Shown here: positions 9,917 through 19,884 of the stretch, piece by piece
Position numbering within the stretch: the stretch's first letter is position 1
Layout: every line of letters starts with the position of its first letter
Assembly (NCBI RefSeq): GCF_014696135.1
Contig: NZ_JACJPP010000018.1
Coordinates: 244,602-308,601 of the forward strand
DNA from: Nodosilinea sp. FACHB-141
GTDB taxonomy: Bacteria; Cyanobacteriota; Cyanobacteriia; Phormidesmidales; Phormidesmidaceae
Length of the DNA stretch: 64,000 nt
Reading direction: 5' to 3'
Program-made: the position numbers and the translations under genes
Notes under the pieces: model-generated
What the model saw: only the letters and a program-made list of their open reading frames with translations
Database searches by the model: none
Told to the model about the DNA's origin: nothing

Positions 9917-10807
9917 TCACGTTTGAGCGTAAAACCCTAAATGGTTAGCCACCGGACGCTCCCGCATTGGAATTTTGGTATGAGCGGGAGCATTTAGAAC
10001 CGTTGGCCTTGACCCGGTTTTGACGACTAAAGTGGATGAACCCCCGCCGTCTAAACAGAGCGCCGTGTCAACCTCAAGCTGCTTGAAGACTTCGGTTAGC
10101 TCTGCCAGGGTAATGCCCTCACTGTAGAGAGGCTGCTTGCCATCGACAATGGCCAACCATAGCGTTTCCCCCGTCTTATCTACAGCCACTGCCGTACGAG
10201 AGTAGGGCTGATCCGACTCGGGCTCACCGTTCAGGGCAACCGGGTTGTTGTTAAGGATTAACAGATCTCGGCCTGCAACGGCCTGGGCGGTACCGACAGG
10301 ACATTCGCCTGTCTCCGAAATTTGGGCCCGATTAGCTGGGGAAATACAGAGGGCTGGCCAATCTGCTTCAGCAGAAGCATAGGCAGTGCCATCGGCAATA
10401 GCTTGGCCTACCACGTTGACGCGATCGCCCCTGTGGGGATGGAAGTCCCAAGGAGCCTTTTCACGAAACGGATAGAAGTAATTGGCATTGATTGCCAGCT
10501 GCAGGTTAAATTCCTGCAAAAATTCTGACGTTGTCCGTGCCGTGGTCTCGCCCCGATTTTCTGTAGGCCTGCCCGGAGTAGTGAAGGCTCGGATGCCAGG
10601 GGTTGTCAAATCAAGGGTAATGAGATGCAGGATGTAGGGGCGAGGAGAAGAATGCACGCTCCGCTGATAGTTAATTCCGGGGAAAAGGGTTTGCTGAGCA
10701 AGCGTTTGAGGGGGGCGTTGAAAACAGAGCTGTGCATATAAAATCAAAGGCAGCAGTAGCACTGTTGCGACGATTAACTGCCATTGTCGTCCTACTCGTT
10801 TCAGCAC
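9917..10807 (-). CDS. Phosphodiester glycosidase (NAGPA/DUF2233) family exported protein
   Basis: 296 residues. An N-terminal hydrophobic segment (about residues 11-28) acts as signal or anchor. The core has INANYFYPF, RTAVAVDKTGETLWLAIVDG and the family signature LCLDGGGSSTLV, followed by RPVANHLGFY at the end. These are the conserved blocks of the phosphodiester glycosidase domain found in mammalian NAGPA and bacterial DUF2233 proteins. It probably acts in the periplasm or at the cell surface on a sugar phosphodiester. The substrate is unknown. It is divergent from the pentapeptide gene, whose start is 9 bp away. Confidence 0.85.
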   Translation of the reverse strand: MLKRVGRQWQLIVATVLLLPLILYAQLCFQRPPQTLAQQTLFPGINYQRSVHSSPRPYILHLITLDLTTPGIRAFTTPGRPTENRGETTARTTSEFLQEFNLQLAINANYFYPFREKAPWDFHPHRGDRVNVVGQAIADGTAYASAEADWPALCISPANRAQISETGECPVGTAQAVAGRDLLILNNNPVALNGEPESDQPYSRTAVAVDKTGETLWLAIVDGKQPLYSEGITLAELTEVFKQLEVDTALCLDGGGSSTLVVKTGSRPTVLNAPAHTKIPMRERPVANHLGFYAQT

Positions 10808-10816
10808 AGATAGCGT

Positions 10817-11638
10817 ATGGGTGGTTTGGATTCCCTCGATTTTAGCAATCGAGATTTACGCAACCGCTCCTTTAGGGGCAGAAACCTGAGTGGTGCTGAT
10901 TTTAGGGGTTCTGATATTCGAGGCTGTGACTTTGGCCATGCCCAACTAGTAGGGGCTAATTTTGAGCACTCTCGAACAGGACAAACCCGTCGCCAAGTGT
11001 TTCTACCGCTTGTGGTGGCTGGAGCATTTGCTTTAGCGCTTGCCTATGGACTGAGCCATATGGTTTTCGGCGCTTTGGGGCAGACGCCAGAGCAATCGGC
11101 CTGGATATCTGTCGTCATGCTGCACATCTTTTCAGGCGTGGCGGGGGTTGGTTCGGTGAGCCACGCTCTAGTCGGGCGGGATGTCAGCGCTAGTCGAGCA
11201 GGGCTGTATCTATCTGGCGTTTGTTCGGCGGCGTTGCTAGGCTTTTTCTACCTTGGCAGCTACTTTGACCAAAATCTTAAGGCTGCGATCGCAGGTGCAG
11301 TTGCCGGAGCCGGCCTCGCGATCGTCTTTAGTTTGATGGCTAAGAGGCCCATGGGAGTTTTCATTCCTGCCATGGGCGCAATTGCTGCCTATGGGTTCTC
11401 CTTTTTAATATGGACTGCGGCGATCGCCCATTTGAGCGCTAGACAGTACATCTGGGGCGTTTGCTTAGGCGCTTTGTCGCTGGTCTATGTATGGTTTGCC
11501 ATCTGCTCGCTACGGGCAGTGGGCCACGGGGTCAGCCAGCTGATTGGCACCTCGTTTCGAGGGGCCAATTTAACCAATGCTCAATTTGATCAGGGGAACT
11601 TAAAAAATACCGATTTTTCGAAAGCAATAGGTCGGTAA
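10817..11638 (+). CDS. Pentapeptide-repeat membrane protein
   Basis: 273 residues. Residues 7-50 contain pentapeptide repeats (SNRDLRNRSFRGRNLSGADF style, A(D/N)LXX periodicity). About five or six membrane segments follow (roughly residues 62-230). A short second pentapeptide block, SFRGANLTNAQFDQGNLKNT, closes the protein. Membrane-spanning pentapeptide proteins are common in cyanobacteria, but their roles are mostly unknown. It starts 9 bp from the divergent DUF2233 gene, so their promoters must overlap the two coding regions. Confidence 0.8.
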   Translation: MGGLDSLDFSNRDLRNRSFRGRNLSGADFRGSDIRGCDFGHAQLVGANFEHSRTGQTRRQVFLPLVVAGAFALALAYGLSHMVFGALGQTPEQSAWISVVMLHIFSGVAGVGSVSHALVGRDVSASRAGLYLSGVCSAALLGFFYLGSYFDQNLKAAIAGAVAGAGLAIVFSLMAKRPMGVFIPAMGAIAAYGFSFLIWTAAIAHLSARQYIWGVCLGALSLVYVWFAICSLRAVGHGVSQLIGTSFRGANLTNAQFDQGNLKNTDFSKAIGR

Positions 11639-11684
11639 AAACAGCCAACGGCAAAGTTGTGCGGCGGCAGACAACCCTAAACGT

Positions 11685-13076
11685 TTAGTTGGATGCGGGG
11701 GAAGAACCATGGGGCAACGCCTTACCTCGCTCTAGCCAGCCGCGCATTTTACCGGGGTTGAGCAGCCCGTAGGGGTCAACCTCAGCTTTAAAGTTCACCT
11801 GCACCGCATCTACCTTTTTCATACCGCCGTCTTCAAGCAGGTAGGTGTGGGGGTTGGCGATCAGCGCCCCGTTGTCTTCGTGGTAGCGAATAACTTCCGC
11901 CAGCCGCTCGGGGGTCGAGTAACGCACAATCTGCAGCGCCGCCGGAATCGTGTTGCCCCCCATGCGCAGGTATTCCAGGTGCATGATCACCTCGTCGCCA
12001 AAGTGCTCATAGAAGTGCTGCACCCGTTCCAACTTGGGATCGTAGGGAAACAGGGTTTGCAGATAGGTAAGCGATGGGTCAACGCTGCGGGCGTGGAGGG
12101 TGGTGTGGTTCCAGGTGAACTCCGCCAGGGGCGCGCCTTTACTGGCTTCCTGAGCCGATTTGCTGTAGGTGATGGTACCGCCAAATTCCTTCACCAGTTC
12201 CCCAAACAGGGCGAGGGAAGGCTCGGCCACCATCAGCAGCGCCGCCGCTTTGCCCTCGGGCAGGTAGGGTTTCAGAGACGCAAAGTAGCTGGGGATCGGC
12301 CAGGCGTGGATGCTGATCAACTTTTTGATCAGCCCGTCGGCATCACCTAGGGCCTGGCCAAAGTGGGCGGCGGTCATAAAGTCGTCGAAGGTCACAATCA
12401 CCTCCGCCCAAGGGTAGGCCGGGCCAAGAGGAATCTCTAGCTCGGTGATAATGCCGTTGGTGCCGTAGGCGTGGTTGACCTTTTGCACCTCATCGCCGCG
12501 TAGCTCAATGATGCGAGGATTGTCTTCAAAGGTGACAACGCGCACCGCGTTGAGGTTGCCGCGATCGCGCAGCTGCCCGTAGGTAATCGAGCCAATGCCG
12601 CCGCTGCCGCCGCCAATAAAGCCGCCAATAGTCGCCGTGCGGTAGGTGGAGGGATACATCCGCAGTTCCCACCCGGATTCGCGGGTGACTTTATCAATGG
12701 CCGAGAGTTTAGCTCCCGGCTCTACCCAGGCCACCCCTGGCTCAACCCGCTTCACCGCGTTCATTTTGCTCAGGTCGAGCACCACCCCGCCCTCTAGGGG
12801 AATGCACTGGCCGTAGTTGCCGGTGCCCGCCCCCCGCACGGTGACGGGCACCCGCGCCTCTACACAGACCTTGGCCACCGCCAGCACTTCTGCTTCGCTG
12901 GTAGGACGCACGATCAAATCGGCGACGAGGTTGGCTAGCTGCCCTTGCAGCACTGGGCTGAAATAGTAATAGTCCTTGGAGAGTTTTTCGCGCTGGTTGG
13001 GGTCGCGAATCGTTTCGATCGCTCCAAAGGCTTGGGCTAGAGCATCCCAGTCAGTAACGGGGCGAGCCAAGGTCAT
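11685..13076 (-). CDS. FAD-binding oxidoreductase (VAO/GlcD-like family)
   Basis: 463 residues from the ATG at 13076; the frame extends 32 codons upstream but without homologous-looking sequence. The PCMH-type FAD domain is clear: PTSEAEVLAVAKVCVEARVP, VTVRGAGTGNYGQ, GGVVLDLSKMN, and TIGGFIGGGSGGIGS. The C-terminus ends in GLLNPGKMRGWLE, as in FAD-linked oxidases. It is related to glycolate and lactate dehydrogenase flavosubunits, but the N-terminal blocks differ from true GlcD, so the substrate is left open. It is separate from the GlcE-like gene at 37200. Confidence 0.8.
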   Translation of the reverse strand: MTLARPVTDWDALAQAFGAIETIRDPNQREKLSKDYYYFSPVLQGQLANLVADLIVRPTSEAEVLAVAKVCVEARVPVTVRGAGTGNYGQCIPLEGGVVLDLSKMNAVKRVEPGVAWVEPGAKLSAIDKVTRESGWELRMYPSTYRTATIGGFIGGGSGGIGSITYGQLRDRGNLNAVRVVTFEDNPRIIELRGDEVQKVNHAYGTNGIITELEIPLGPAYPWAEVIVTFDDFMTAAHFGQALGDADGLIKKLISIHAWPIPSYFASLKPYLPEGKAAALLMVAEPSLALFGELVKEFGGTITYSKSAQEASKGAPLAEFTWNHTTLHARSVDPSLTYLQTLFPYDPKLERVQHFYEHFGDEVIMHLEYLRMGGNTIPAALQIVRYSTPERLAEVIRYHEDNGALIANPHTYLLEDGGMKKVDAVQVNFKAEVDPYGLLNPGKMRGWLERGKALPHGSSPASN

Positions 13077-13243
13077 AGGCGGGTCAACCAGTAGAAGATT
13101 GCTGTTGCTAGTGTAAGGTGCCGATCGGGTGGCTGATCTGTATAAAAGAGTGCGATCGCCGCCCCAATCCATTGCCCTAAAAGCAAAGGGCCAAGGCAGA
13201 TTCCTACCCTGGCCCCCTATGCGATCACCGTCAGCGCCTAGCG

Positions 13244-14611
13244 CTAAATAGCGGGAACGGAGCCGTCGTTATAGCGACGCAGGTTGGCCCCCAGCAGTCG
13301 GAGCTTGCCCTCCAGATCGTCATAGCCGCGATCGAGGTGGTGCAGACCCTGGATGGTGGTGGTGCCCTTGGCGGCTAAACCGGCCAGCACTAGAGCAGCC
13401 GAGGCTCGCAGGTCGGTAGCCAGCACCGGAGCCCCCGAGAGCTGATGAACGCCCTTAATAATGGCGCAGTTGCCATTGAGGCGAATGTCGGCCCCCATGC
13501 GGTTGAGCTCGGCCACGTGGCGCAAGCGATTTTCAAACACCGTTTCGGTGATCAGGCTGCTGCCTTCGCAGACCGCCATCAAGGCCATAAACTGGGCCTG
13601 CATATCGGTGGGAAAGCCCGGAAACGGCCCGGTTTGAATATCGGTGGAGGCAATGGTATGGGAAGGCACGTAGCGCACGCGACTGGGGCCATCAACCACT
13701 ACCTGCCCGCCAATTTCTTGGAGCTTGGCAATCACGGCGGTGAGGTGCTCAGGAATTACCGGGTATAGGCTGATCTCAGAGCGGGTGATCGCCCCGGCCA
13801 CCAGCAGGGTGCCGGCCTCAATGCGATCGGGAATGATGCCATAGTCGGTGCTGTGCAGGCTGGGCACCCCAACAATAGTGATGGTGTTGGTACCCGCGCC
13901 GCGAATCCGCGCCCCCATGGCTCGACAGAAGTTGGCCAAGTCAGTGACTTCAGGCTCCTGGGCAGCGTTTTCAATAATGGTTTCGCCGTCAGCCAGGGTA
14001 GCCGCCATCATCAAGGTTTCGGTGGCCCCCACGCTGGGGTAGTCGAGGTAAATTTTGGCCCCCTGCAGGCGGCCACCGCTGCCGGGTACGTAGGCGTGCA
14101 CGGTACCGTGCTCAATGTGCACATCGGCACCCATAGCCTGAAGCCCGCGCACGTGGAGCTCCACTGGGCGAGCCCCGATCGCGCAGCCGCCGGGCAGAGG
14201 AATGCGCGCTACCCCCATGCGGGCCAGCAGCGGGCCGATGACAAAGAAGCTAGCTCGCAGACGGCTAACCACGTCGTAGGGCGCTTTGGTATGGGCGATG
14301 GTGGTGGCGTCTACCACCAGGGCATCGTCTTCGCGCTTCAGGCCTACCCCGAGGGCGGTGAGCACCTCCCCCATCCGCTCAATATCCATCAGGTGAGGAA
14401 TATTGCGAATGCGGCAGGGCTGTGAGCACAGCAGGGTACCGGCCATCACCACCAGGGCAGAATTTTTGGCTCCGCTGATGGTGGCCTGGCCTCTCAGGGG
14501 AGTACCGCCGGTAATTTCAAGGACAGCACCATCCGCTTCGGCAGCGGCTACAGGGTTAGGTAAACCAATGGACGTAACGATAGCGGTGTCCTCCACGACT
14601 GATAACTCCAC
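13244..14611 (-). CDS. murA: UDP-N-acetylglucosamine 1-carboxyvinyltransferase
   Basis: 455 residues. The SGAKNSAL block at about 46-53 contains the substrate-binding Lys-Asn, and the catalytic loop [11 protein letters not shown] has its Cys at residue 143. [21 protein letters not shown] and the C-terminal [13 protein letters not shown] also match the family. It transfers enolpyruvate from PEP to UDP-GlcNAc, the first step of peptidoglycan synthesis, and is the fosfomycin target; the Cys suggests the sensitive type. The N-terminus is about 30 residues longer than in E. coli. The start used is a GTG, so the exact start is uncertain. Confidence 0.95.
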   Translation of the reverse strand: MELSVVEDTAIVTSIGLPNPVAAAEADGAVLEITGGTPLRGQATISGAKNSALVVMAGTLLCSQPCRIRNIPHLMDIERMGEVLTALGVGLKREDDALVVDATTIAHTKAPYDVVSRLRASFFVIGPLLARMGVARIPLPGGCAIGARPVELHVRGLQAMGADVHIEHGTVHAYVPGSGGRLQGAKIYLDYPSVGATETLMMAATLADGETIIENAAQEPEVTDLANFCRAMGARIRGAGTNTITIVGVPSLHSTDYGIIPDRIEAGTLLVAGAITRSEISLYPVIPEHLTAVIAKLQEIGGQVVVDGPSRVRYVPSHTIASTDIQTGPFPGFPTDMQAQFMALMAVCEGSSLITETVFENRLRHVAELNRMGADIRLNGNCAIIKGVHQLSGAPVLATDLRASAALVLAGLAAKGTTTIQGLHHLDRGYDDLEGKLRLLGANLRRYNDGSVPAI

Positions 14612-14802
14612 CTTTTCCCAAATTTCGTCTAGATCCTACTCGAAATCATCAATTTCGCCACAGTAGTCAAGACTTATTTGCCGGGCTTGGCCACATCAGG
14701 ATAGCTGATTCGCTTAAAATCGCGAAATCTTTTTTTACACGCTTGACTTGGGTGCAAACTCAGTGCATGATTACAAATCGCGGCGGTAATAACGCCCGGC
14801 CA

Positions 14803-14886
14803 GCGGAACTGGCGGAATTGGTAGACGCGCTAGGTTCAGGTCCTAGTGTTAGCAATAACTTCCGGGTTCAAGTCCCGGGTTCCGCA
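14803..14886 (+). tRNA. tRNA-Leu (anticodon CAG)
   Basis: 84 nucleotides fold as a class II tRNA. The acceptor stem is GCGGAAC/GTTCCGC at 14803-14809 and 14879-14885, with A at 14886. The anticodon stem CTAGG/CCTAG encloses the loop TTCAGGT, giving anticodon CAG. A variable arm follows, and the T arm CCGGG/CCCGG encloses TTCAAGT. The 3' CCA is not encoded. No intron is present. The downstream RNA methyltransferase gene starts 48 bp later on the same strand. Confidence 0.95.
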
Positions 14887-14934
14887 TCTCATAGTCGACG
14901 GCGACAGTCAAACGATTAACCAGGGGATTACGTC

Positions 14935-15735
14935 ATGCTTACGAGCCTGCAAAATCCCCTGGTTAAACTTTTTAGGAAGCTACACCAGGCCAAGGCGCGG
15001 CGATCGCAGGCTCAGTTTCTGCTCGAAGGCACCCACCTGATCCAGGAAGCCCTCGCCACTAGCTATCCCCTAGACATTGCCTGCTACACCCCGGCTTGGC
15101 AGCAGGCCCATCCCGATTTAGCTTTGAGACTAGAGCAGCGGGCCGAGCGAGTTGAGCTGGTGTCTGACGCTGTTTTAGAGGGCATGGCGACGACCCAGCA
15201 TCCCGATGGGGTAGTGGCGATCGCACCCCAACTCCTGCACCCGCCCAACCTCGACGTTCAGGGCATAGGGCTAGCGGTGGAAACCCTCCAAGATCCCGGA
15301 AATTTGGGCACAGTTATTCGCACGGCGGTAGCGGCTGGGGTCGATGGTCTGTGGTTGAGCGCCGACAGCGTGGCCCCCGACCATCCCAGGGTGCTGCGAG
15401 CTTCAGCGGGCCAGTGGTTTCGGCTGCCCCTGGCGGTAGTAGATGATTTGAATTCCTTGTTGACAAACTGGAATCAGGCTGGGGTGCAGTTGGTGGCCAC
15501 TAGCTCCTACGCCACCACAGACTACTGGGCCGTAGATTTCACCAAACCCACGGTGATTGTGCTGGGCAATGAGGGGGCCGGGCTGTCAGCCGACCTTCAG
15601 CGTCAGGCCACGGTGCAGGTGCGCATCCCCATGGCCGGAGCCGTAGAGTCTCTCAACGTAGGGGTTTCGGCGGCACTGCTGCTCTATGAGGCGCGGCGAC
15701 AGCGGGAGTGGGAGAGTAGGGGAGTGAAAGAGTAA
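14935..15735 (+). CDS. TrmH/SpoU family RNA 2'-O-methyltransferase
   Basis: 266 residues. The N-terminal substrate-binding part (KARRSQAQFLLEGTHLIQEA) is followed by the SPOUT domain with its three motifs: ETLQDPGNLGTVIRTA, VLGNEGAGLS, and IPMAGAVESLNVGVSAALLL. It uses SAM to methylate a ribose in rRNA or tRNA; the exact site is unknown. The final ten or so residues (REWESRGVKE) are encoded by the G-rich short repeat at 15703-15783, and the stop falls inside that repeat, so the native C-terminus has been replaced or extended by repeat sequence. Confidence 0.9.
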   Translation: MLTSLQNPLVKLFRKLHQAKARRSQAQFLLEGTHLIQEALATSYPLDIACYTPAWQQAHPDLALRLEQRAERVELVSDAVLEGMATTQHPDGVVAIAPQLLHPPNLDVQGIGLAVETLQDPGNLGTVIRTAVAAGVDGLWLSADSVAPDHPRVLRASAGQWFRLPLAVVDDLNSLLTNWNQAGVQLVATSSYATTDYWAVDFTKPTVIVLGNEGAGLSADLQRQATVQVRIPMAGAVESLNVGVSAALLLYEARRQREWESRGVKE

Positions 15736-15783
15736 GCTTGATCACCCAACCACTGACCACCCATCTACCCCATCACCCTCCCC
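15703..15783. repeat. G-rich degenerate short repeat (GGGAGTAG-like) with a C-rich opposite arm
   Basis: The plus strand runs through repeats such as GGGAGTGGGAGAGTAGGGG up to about 15735, then turns C-rich (ACCCATCTACCCCATCACCC) to about 15783. The two halves are roughly complementary and could fold as an imperfect hairpin, for example a terminator. The same kind of tract occurs at 31372, 48903 and 52958 in this window. The SpoU-type gene ends inside it. Confidence 0.6.
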
Positions 15784-15964
15784 GGCTTGTCTGATTGCTC
15801 TCGGTGGTCAAGAATGAAAAGAAACTTTGTTTGTCGTAGCATCCATACTCTGCGACCCCTGTCTCTAGCCCACATTTGCCGCTAGGCTAAGGGCAGAATC
15901 CTCCTACGACCTAGCTTGAATCAACCCTGTTTAGATTATTGGATTACCTGTTCAGGAGCCTGCT

Positions 15965-17401
15965 GTGAGCGACGCATTTGATTACGACCTGCTAATTATT
16001 GGCGCTGGGGTAGGGGGCCATGGGGCCGCCCTGCACGCGGTGAAGCGGGGGTTAAAGACGGCTATTGTTGAAGCTGATGTGATGGGAGGCACCTGCGTAA
16101 ACCGGGGCTGCATTCCCTCTAAGGCGCTGCTGGCAGCGTCGGGCCGCGTGCGAGAGCTGCGCAATGAGCACCACCTCAAGTCCCTGGGTATTTCGGTGGG
16201 CAATGTCACCTACGATCGCGAGGCCATTGCCGACCACGCCAAAAACCTGGTCAGCAAGATCCAGGGCGACATGACCAACAGCCTGACCCGGCTGGGGGTC
16301 GATATCATCAAGGGCTGGGCTCGGCTGGCGGGGGAGCAGAAGGCGGCGATCGCCACCCCCGACGGCGAAAAAATTGTGACGGCCAAAGACATTATTTTGT
16401 CGCCCGGCTCGGTGCCTTTTGTGCCCCCCGGCATTGAGACCGACGGCAAAACCGTCTTTACTAGCGACGAAGCCCTGAAGCTCGACTGGTTGCCCGACTG
16501 GATCGCCATTATCGGCAGTGGCTATATCGGCCTAGAGTTCTCGGATGTCTATACTGCCCTAGGCTGCGAAGTCACCATCATCGAAGCGCTGGATCAGCTG
16601 ATGCCCACCTTCGACCCCGACATCGCCAAGATTGCCCAGCGGGTGCTGATTGCCCCCCGCGACATCGAAACCCGCGCTGGAGTGATTGCCCAGAAAGTCA
16701 TCCCTGGCACCCCGGTGGTGATTGAGCTGGCCAATCGCGAGACCCGCGAAGTGGTCGAAACCCTGGAGGTTGACGCCTGCCTAGTGGCCACCGGGCGCAT
16801 CCCGGCGACCAAAGATTTGGGATTAGAAAAAGTCGGCGTCGAGGCTGATCGTCGGGGCTTCATTCCTGTGGATGACCACCTGCAAGTGCTGCGGGATGGC
16901 CAGCCGGTGCCCCACCTGTGGGCGATCGGCGACGCCACCGGCAAAATGATGCTGGCCCACGCCGCCTCAGCCCAGGGAATTCTCACAGTAGAAACCATCT
17001 GCGGTGAACCGCGCCAGATCAACTACCTCAGCATTCCGGCGGCGGCCTTTACCCACCCCGAGGTCAGCTTTGTGGGGTTGACGGAACCCGCCGCTAAGAC
17101 CCTGGCCGAGGCCGAGGGCTTTGCCATCGACACCGTGAAAACCTACTTTAAAGGCAACTCTAAGGCTCTAGCCGAGGGCGAGGGCGACGGGCTAGCCAAG
17201 GTAATCTACCGCAAAGACACCGGCGAAATTCTTGGTGCCCACATCATTGGTATGCACGCGGCGGATCTGATTCAGGAAGCGGCCAATGCGATCGCCAACG
17301 GCCAGACCGTAACCGAACTGTCGTTCTGCGTCCACACCCACCCCACCCTCTCGGAAGTGCTCGACGAAGCCTTTAAGCGGGCGGTAGTAGTGTCGGCCTA
17401 A
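15965..17401 (+). CDS. lpdA: Dihydrolipoyl dehydrogenase (E3)
   Basis: 478 residues from a GTG start. The FAD-binding [10 protein letters not shown] is at 13-22 and the redox disulfide [13 protein letters not shown] has Cys44 and Cys49. The NAD-binding motif reads [10 protein letters not shown], and the C-terminal interface carries the catalytic HTHPTLSE (His459, Glu464). It reoxidises dihydrolipoamide in pyruvate dehydrogenase and the glycine cleavage system. Cyanobacteria normally use one such enzyme for both. It stands alone, followed by repeat-rich DNA. Confidence 0.96.
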   Translation: MSDAFDYDLLIIGAGVGGHGAALHAVKRGLKTAIVEADVMGGTCVNRGCIPSKALLAASGRVRELRNEHHLKSLGISVGNVTYDREAIADHAKNLVSKIQGDMTNSLTRLGVDIIKGWARLAGEQKAAIATPDGEKIVTAKDIILSPGSVPFVPPGIETDGKTVFTSDEALKLDWLPDWIAIIGSGYIGLEFSDVYTALGCEVTIIEALDQLMPTFDPDIAKIAQRVLIAPRDIETRAGVIAQKVIPGTPVVIELANRETREVVETLEVDACLVATGRIPATKDLGLEKVGVEADRRGFIPVDDHLQVLRDGQPVPHLWAIGDATGKMMLAHAASAQGILTVETICGEPRQINYLSIPAAAFTHPEVSFVGLTEPAAKTLAEAEGFAIDTVKTYFKGNSKALAEGEGDGLAKVIYRKDTGEILGAHIIGMHAADLIQEAANAIANGQTVTELSFCVHTHPTLSEVLDEAFKRAVVVSA

Positions 17402-17403
17402 AT

Positions 17404-17592
17404 GCGTAGGGTGGGCAACGCCCTCACCTGCCCCAACCCAGCTTTGAAGGGGTAGGACTGGGGCAGGACTAGTTTTATCAGCCGGGCAGTGACTTGACGG
17501 TTTGATGGTGCGCTCAAGCGAGGGCGGTGATGTCCACCCTACAATTTAGAAACTGGTAACTAGCCCAGACAGGGGTGGGCAATGCCCACCCT
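17404..17592. repeat. GTAGGGTGGGC-type intergenic repeats
   Basis: Three copies or half-copies of a GTAGGGTGGGCA-like element lie between lpdA and trpC: near 17405 in the forward sense, near 17531-17542 in the reverse sense (TCCACCCTAC), and a 19-bp palindrome at 17573-17591 built from GGGTGGGCA and TGCCCACCC. They resemble REP-like sequences that are widespread between cyanobacterial genes. The palindrome covers an upstream in-frame ATG of trpC, which argues against that start. Confidence 0.6.
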
Positions 17593-17623
17593 ACCGTTCA
17601 AAATCGCCAATATAAATCCCAAT

Positions 17624-18517
17624 ATGAAGATTCGCCGCCGCCCTCCCAACCCCGCTGTTGCGGTTAAACACTTGCAGTATCAAATCAAAGTAGACGATGC
17701 TGAACCCCGAAATATATTAGAAGAAATTGTTTGGCAAAAGGAGACAGAGGTCGCTCAGCTGCGGGAGCGCCTACCCTTGGCCGATTTGCAACGGCAGGTG
17801 CTCGATGCTCCCCCGCCCCGCGACTTTGTTGGCGCTCTGCGCAATGGCCGCACGACTCCTGCGCTGATTGCTGAGGTGAAAAAGGCCTCTCCTAGCAAGG
17901 GGGTGATGCGGCCTGATTTTGATCCGGTGGCGATCGCCCAAACCTACGCTGCTCACGGGGCCACCTGCCTTTCGGTGCTCACCGACAAAACCTTCTTTCA
18001 GGGAGACTTTGATTACATAACCCAGATTCGGGAAGTGGTTGACCTGCCACTGCTGTGTAAAGAGTTCATCATCTACCCCTATCAAATGTATCTGGCCCGG
18101 TCGAAGGGGGCCGACGCGGTGCTGCTGATTGCCGCCATTCTCTCTGACCAAGATCTGACCTATTTTGCCCAGATTGCCAAAGCTTTGGGGATGGCGGTGC
18201 TGGTCGAAGTTCACACCCTGGAGGAGTTAGATCGCGTGCTAGCGGTGCCGGGCCTGGCGCTGATTGGCATCAATAACCGCGACCTAGAAACCTTTACCAC
18301 CCGCCTAGAGACCACCGCAGAGCTGATTGAGGTACGGCGTGAGGCCCTAGCCGCCAGCAGTGCGCTGCTGGTTAGCGAGTCAGGTATTCACACCCCAGCA
18401 GACCTACGGGCGGTGACGGCAGCTGGCGCGGCTGCCGTGCTAGTGGGCGAGTCGCTAATTCGCCAACCCGACCCAGGGCTGGCTATTGACCAGCTTTATG
18501 AAAAAAACACGGACTAG
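17624..18517 (+). CDS. trpC: Indole-3-glycerol phosphate synthase
   Basis: 297 residues from the ATG at 17624. This start gives [10 protein letters not shown], the usual cyanobacterial N-terminus; an ATG 42 bases upstream lies in a repeat. The barrel shows [68 protein letters not shown] and VLVGESLI. It makes indole-3-glycerol phosphate from CdRP in tryptophan synthesis. The roughly 40-residue N-terminal extension before the barrel is typical of cyanobacterial TrpC. It is not clustered with other trp genes here. Confidence 0.95.
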   Translation: MKIRRRPPNPAVAVKHLQYQIKVDDAEPRNILEEIVWQKETEVAQLRERLPLADLQRQVLDAPPPRDFVGALRNGRTTPALIAEVKKASPSKGVMRPDFDPVAIAQTYAAHGATCLSVLTDKTFFQGDFDYITQIREVVDLPLLCKEFIIYPYQMYLARSKGADAVLLIAAILSDQDLTYFAQIAKALGMAVLVEVHTLEELDRVLAVPGLALIGINNRDLETFTTRLETTAELIEVRREALAASSALLVSESGIHTPADLRAVTAAGAAAVLVGESLIRQPDPGLAIDQLYEKNTD

Positions 18518-18577
18518 ATACTGAAGTCTTTAACGACTTCCTGGTTTAATCAACAGATCTCACCCTGGGGCACCGCA

Positions 18578-18847
18578 ATGGCAAATCTAGGCAAACCGCT
18601 CCCACTCCCTTCACATATTCACTATGAACTGCTGCTGCGACTGCTGGAGCAGCAAACTATGTCGGTGGCCTACCAAAATCCTCAGATTCGGGTGCAGGTG
18701 CAGGAGTTGATCGTTGCCCTGCGCAAGGCTCTGTCGCAGCAGCGCCAGCTCGAAGAAACCTGTAGACAGGTCAAAATCGACGTTGAATATCAGTGGTCAA
18801 CCAACCAGCTCGGCGATCATTTTTTACCTAAGGATGTCGCTCCCTAG
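18578..18847 (+). CDS. DUF5340 family protein
   Basis: 89 residues, mostly helical, with PLPSHIHYELLLRLLEQQTM near the N-terminus and LIVALRKALSQQRQLEE later. This pattern is that of the small cyanobacterial DUF5340 family, whose function is not known. It has no signal or membrane segment. It lies 60 bp after trpC on the same strand and may be co-transcribed with it. Confidence 0.7.
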   Translation: MANLGKPLPLPSHIHYELLLRLLEQQTMSVAYQNPQIRVQVQELIVALRKALSQQRQLEETCRQVKIDVEYQWSTNQLGDHFLPKDVAP

Positions 18848-19042
18848 GAGCAAGACTTGGCAAAACGGTAGTTTTTCCTACTTCTAACGGGATTTTTTCT
18901 CTGCAGACTATATTAAGTTCACTTTGAGGCTGATAGATATCCATCGTCGGGTGCTGGTTAAAAATCGCACCCCTGTTCTACAGTGTTGCTGCTGCCTGGG
19001 CAACCCAGCCCTATCGCCCCGAGAAGTTTGTGAGGAAAGACC

Positions 19043-19861
19043 ATGAAACGACGCTGGTTTTTGGCATCCACCGCCGCTGTTGCTCTGGCTACTGTGGGTC
19101 TTACTACAGCCTGTGGGGGCGGCGGCCAATCTGCCGGAGGCGACGGGGCAGCTGGGGGTGACCAGGCGGGCGGTGGCGTTTTGACCATGGCGACCTCCGC
19201 TGACTACCCTCCTTACGAGTTTGTCGAAACCGCTGGCGGTGCTGAAGAAATCGTCGGCTTTGACGTCGATATTGCCCGCCACATTGCCGAAGAGCTGGGC
19301 TATGAGCTGGAGATTACCAATATTGACTTTAACGGCCTGATCCCGGCGTTACAGGCGGGGCGGGCCGACTTTGTCATGGCGGGCATGACCCCCACCGAAG
19401 AGCGCAAGCAAAACGTTGATTTTTCTGAGATTTACTACGACGCCAAGCAGACCATCGTGTTTCAGTCGGGGGGTGGAATCGCGTCTCCCGAAGACCTGAG
19501 CGGCAAAACCGTGGGGGTGCAGCTGGGCTCCATTCAAGAGGAGTTGGCTAACGAGTTGGTAGAGACCGTGCCCAATGTGAAATTGTCGCCCCTCAACCGC
19601 ATTAACGAAATCGTTCAAGAGCTCAAGTCGGGTCGCATTGACGCCGCCATTATTGAGGACACCGTAGCCGAGGGCTTTTTAGCCAACAACCCCGACTTGG
19701 AAGCGGTAGAAATTCCCGAAGAGGGGTCGGCGGGTTCTGCGATCGCATTTCCCAAGGACTCTGAGCTGGTGAGCGAATTTGATCGAGTGCTGGCCGAAAT
19801 GGAGTCGAGCGGCATGATGGAAGAGCTGATTGTTAAGTGGTTCGGCGACAGGGCTGAGTAG
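19043..19861 (+). CDS. Polar amino acid ABC transporter, substrate-binding lipoprotein
   Basis: 272 residues. The signal peptide ends in a lipobox (LTTAC, Cys24), followed by a Gly-rich linker to about residue 47. The mature part is SBP family 3: MATSADYPPYEFVE, VGFDVDIARHIAEELGYELE, LIPALQAGRADFVMAGMTPT, GVQLGSIQEE and ELIVKWFGD. Such proteins bind polar or basic amino acids. GAGGAAAG precedes the ATG. It is the first of three genes forming a full importer with the permease (19885) and the ATPase (20537). Confidence 0.92.
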   Translation: MKRRWFLASTAAVALATVGLTTACGGGGQSAGGDGAAGGDQAGGGVLTMATSADYPPYEFVETAGGAEEIVGFDVDIARHIAEELGYELEITNIDFNGLIPALQAGRADFVMAGMTPTEERKQNVDFSEIYYDAKQTIVFQSGGGIASPEDLSGKTVGVQLGSIQEELANELVETVPNVKLSPLNRINEIVQELKSGRIDAAIIEDTVAEGFLANNPDLEAVEIPEEGSAGSAIAFPKDSELVSEFDRVLAEMESSGMMEELIVKWFGDRAE

Positions 19862-19884
19862 TCGAGCCCTATCAACCTACCCCC

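Noticed and set aside
11685..13076. Annotation as glycolate dehydrogenase subunit GlcD
   Set aside because: The FAD domain matches the superfamily, but the N-terminal blocks and overall pattern differ from GlcD, so a generic oxidoreductase name is safer.
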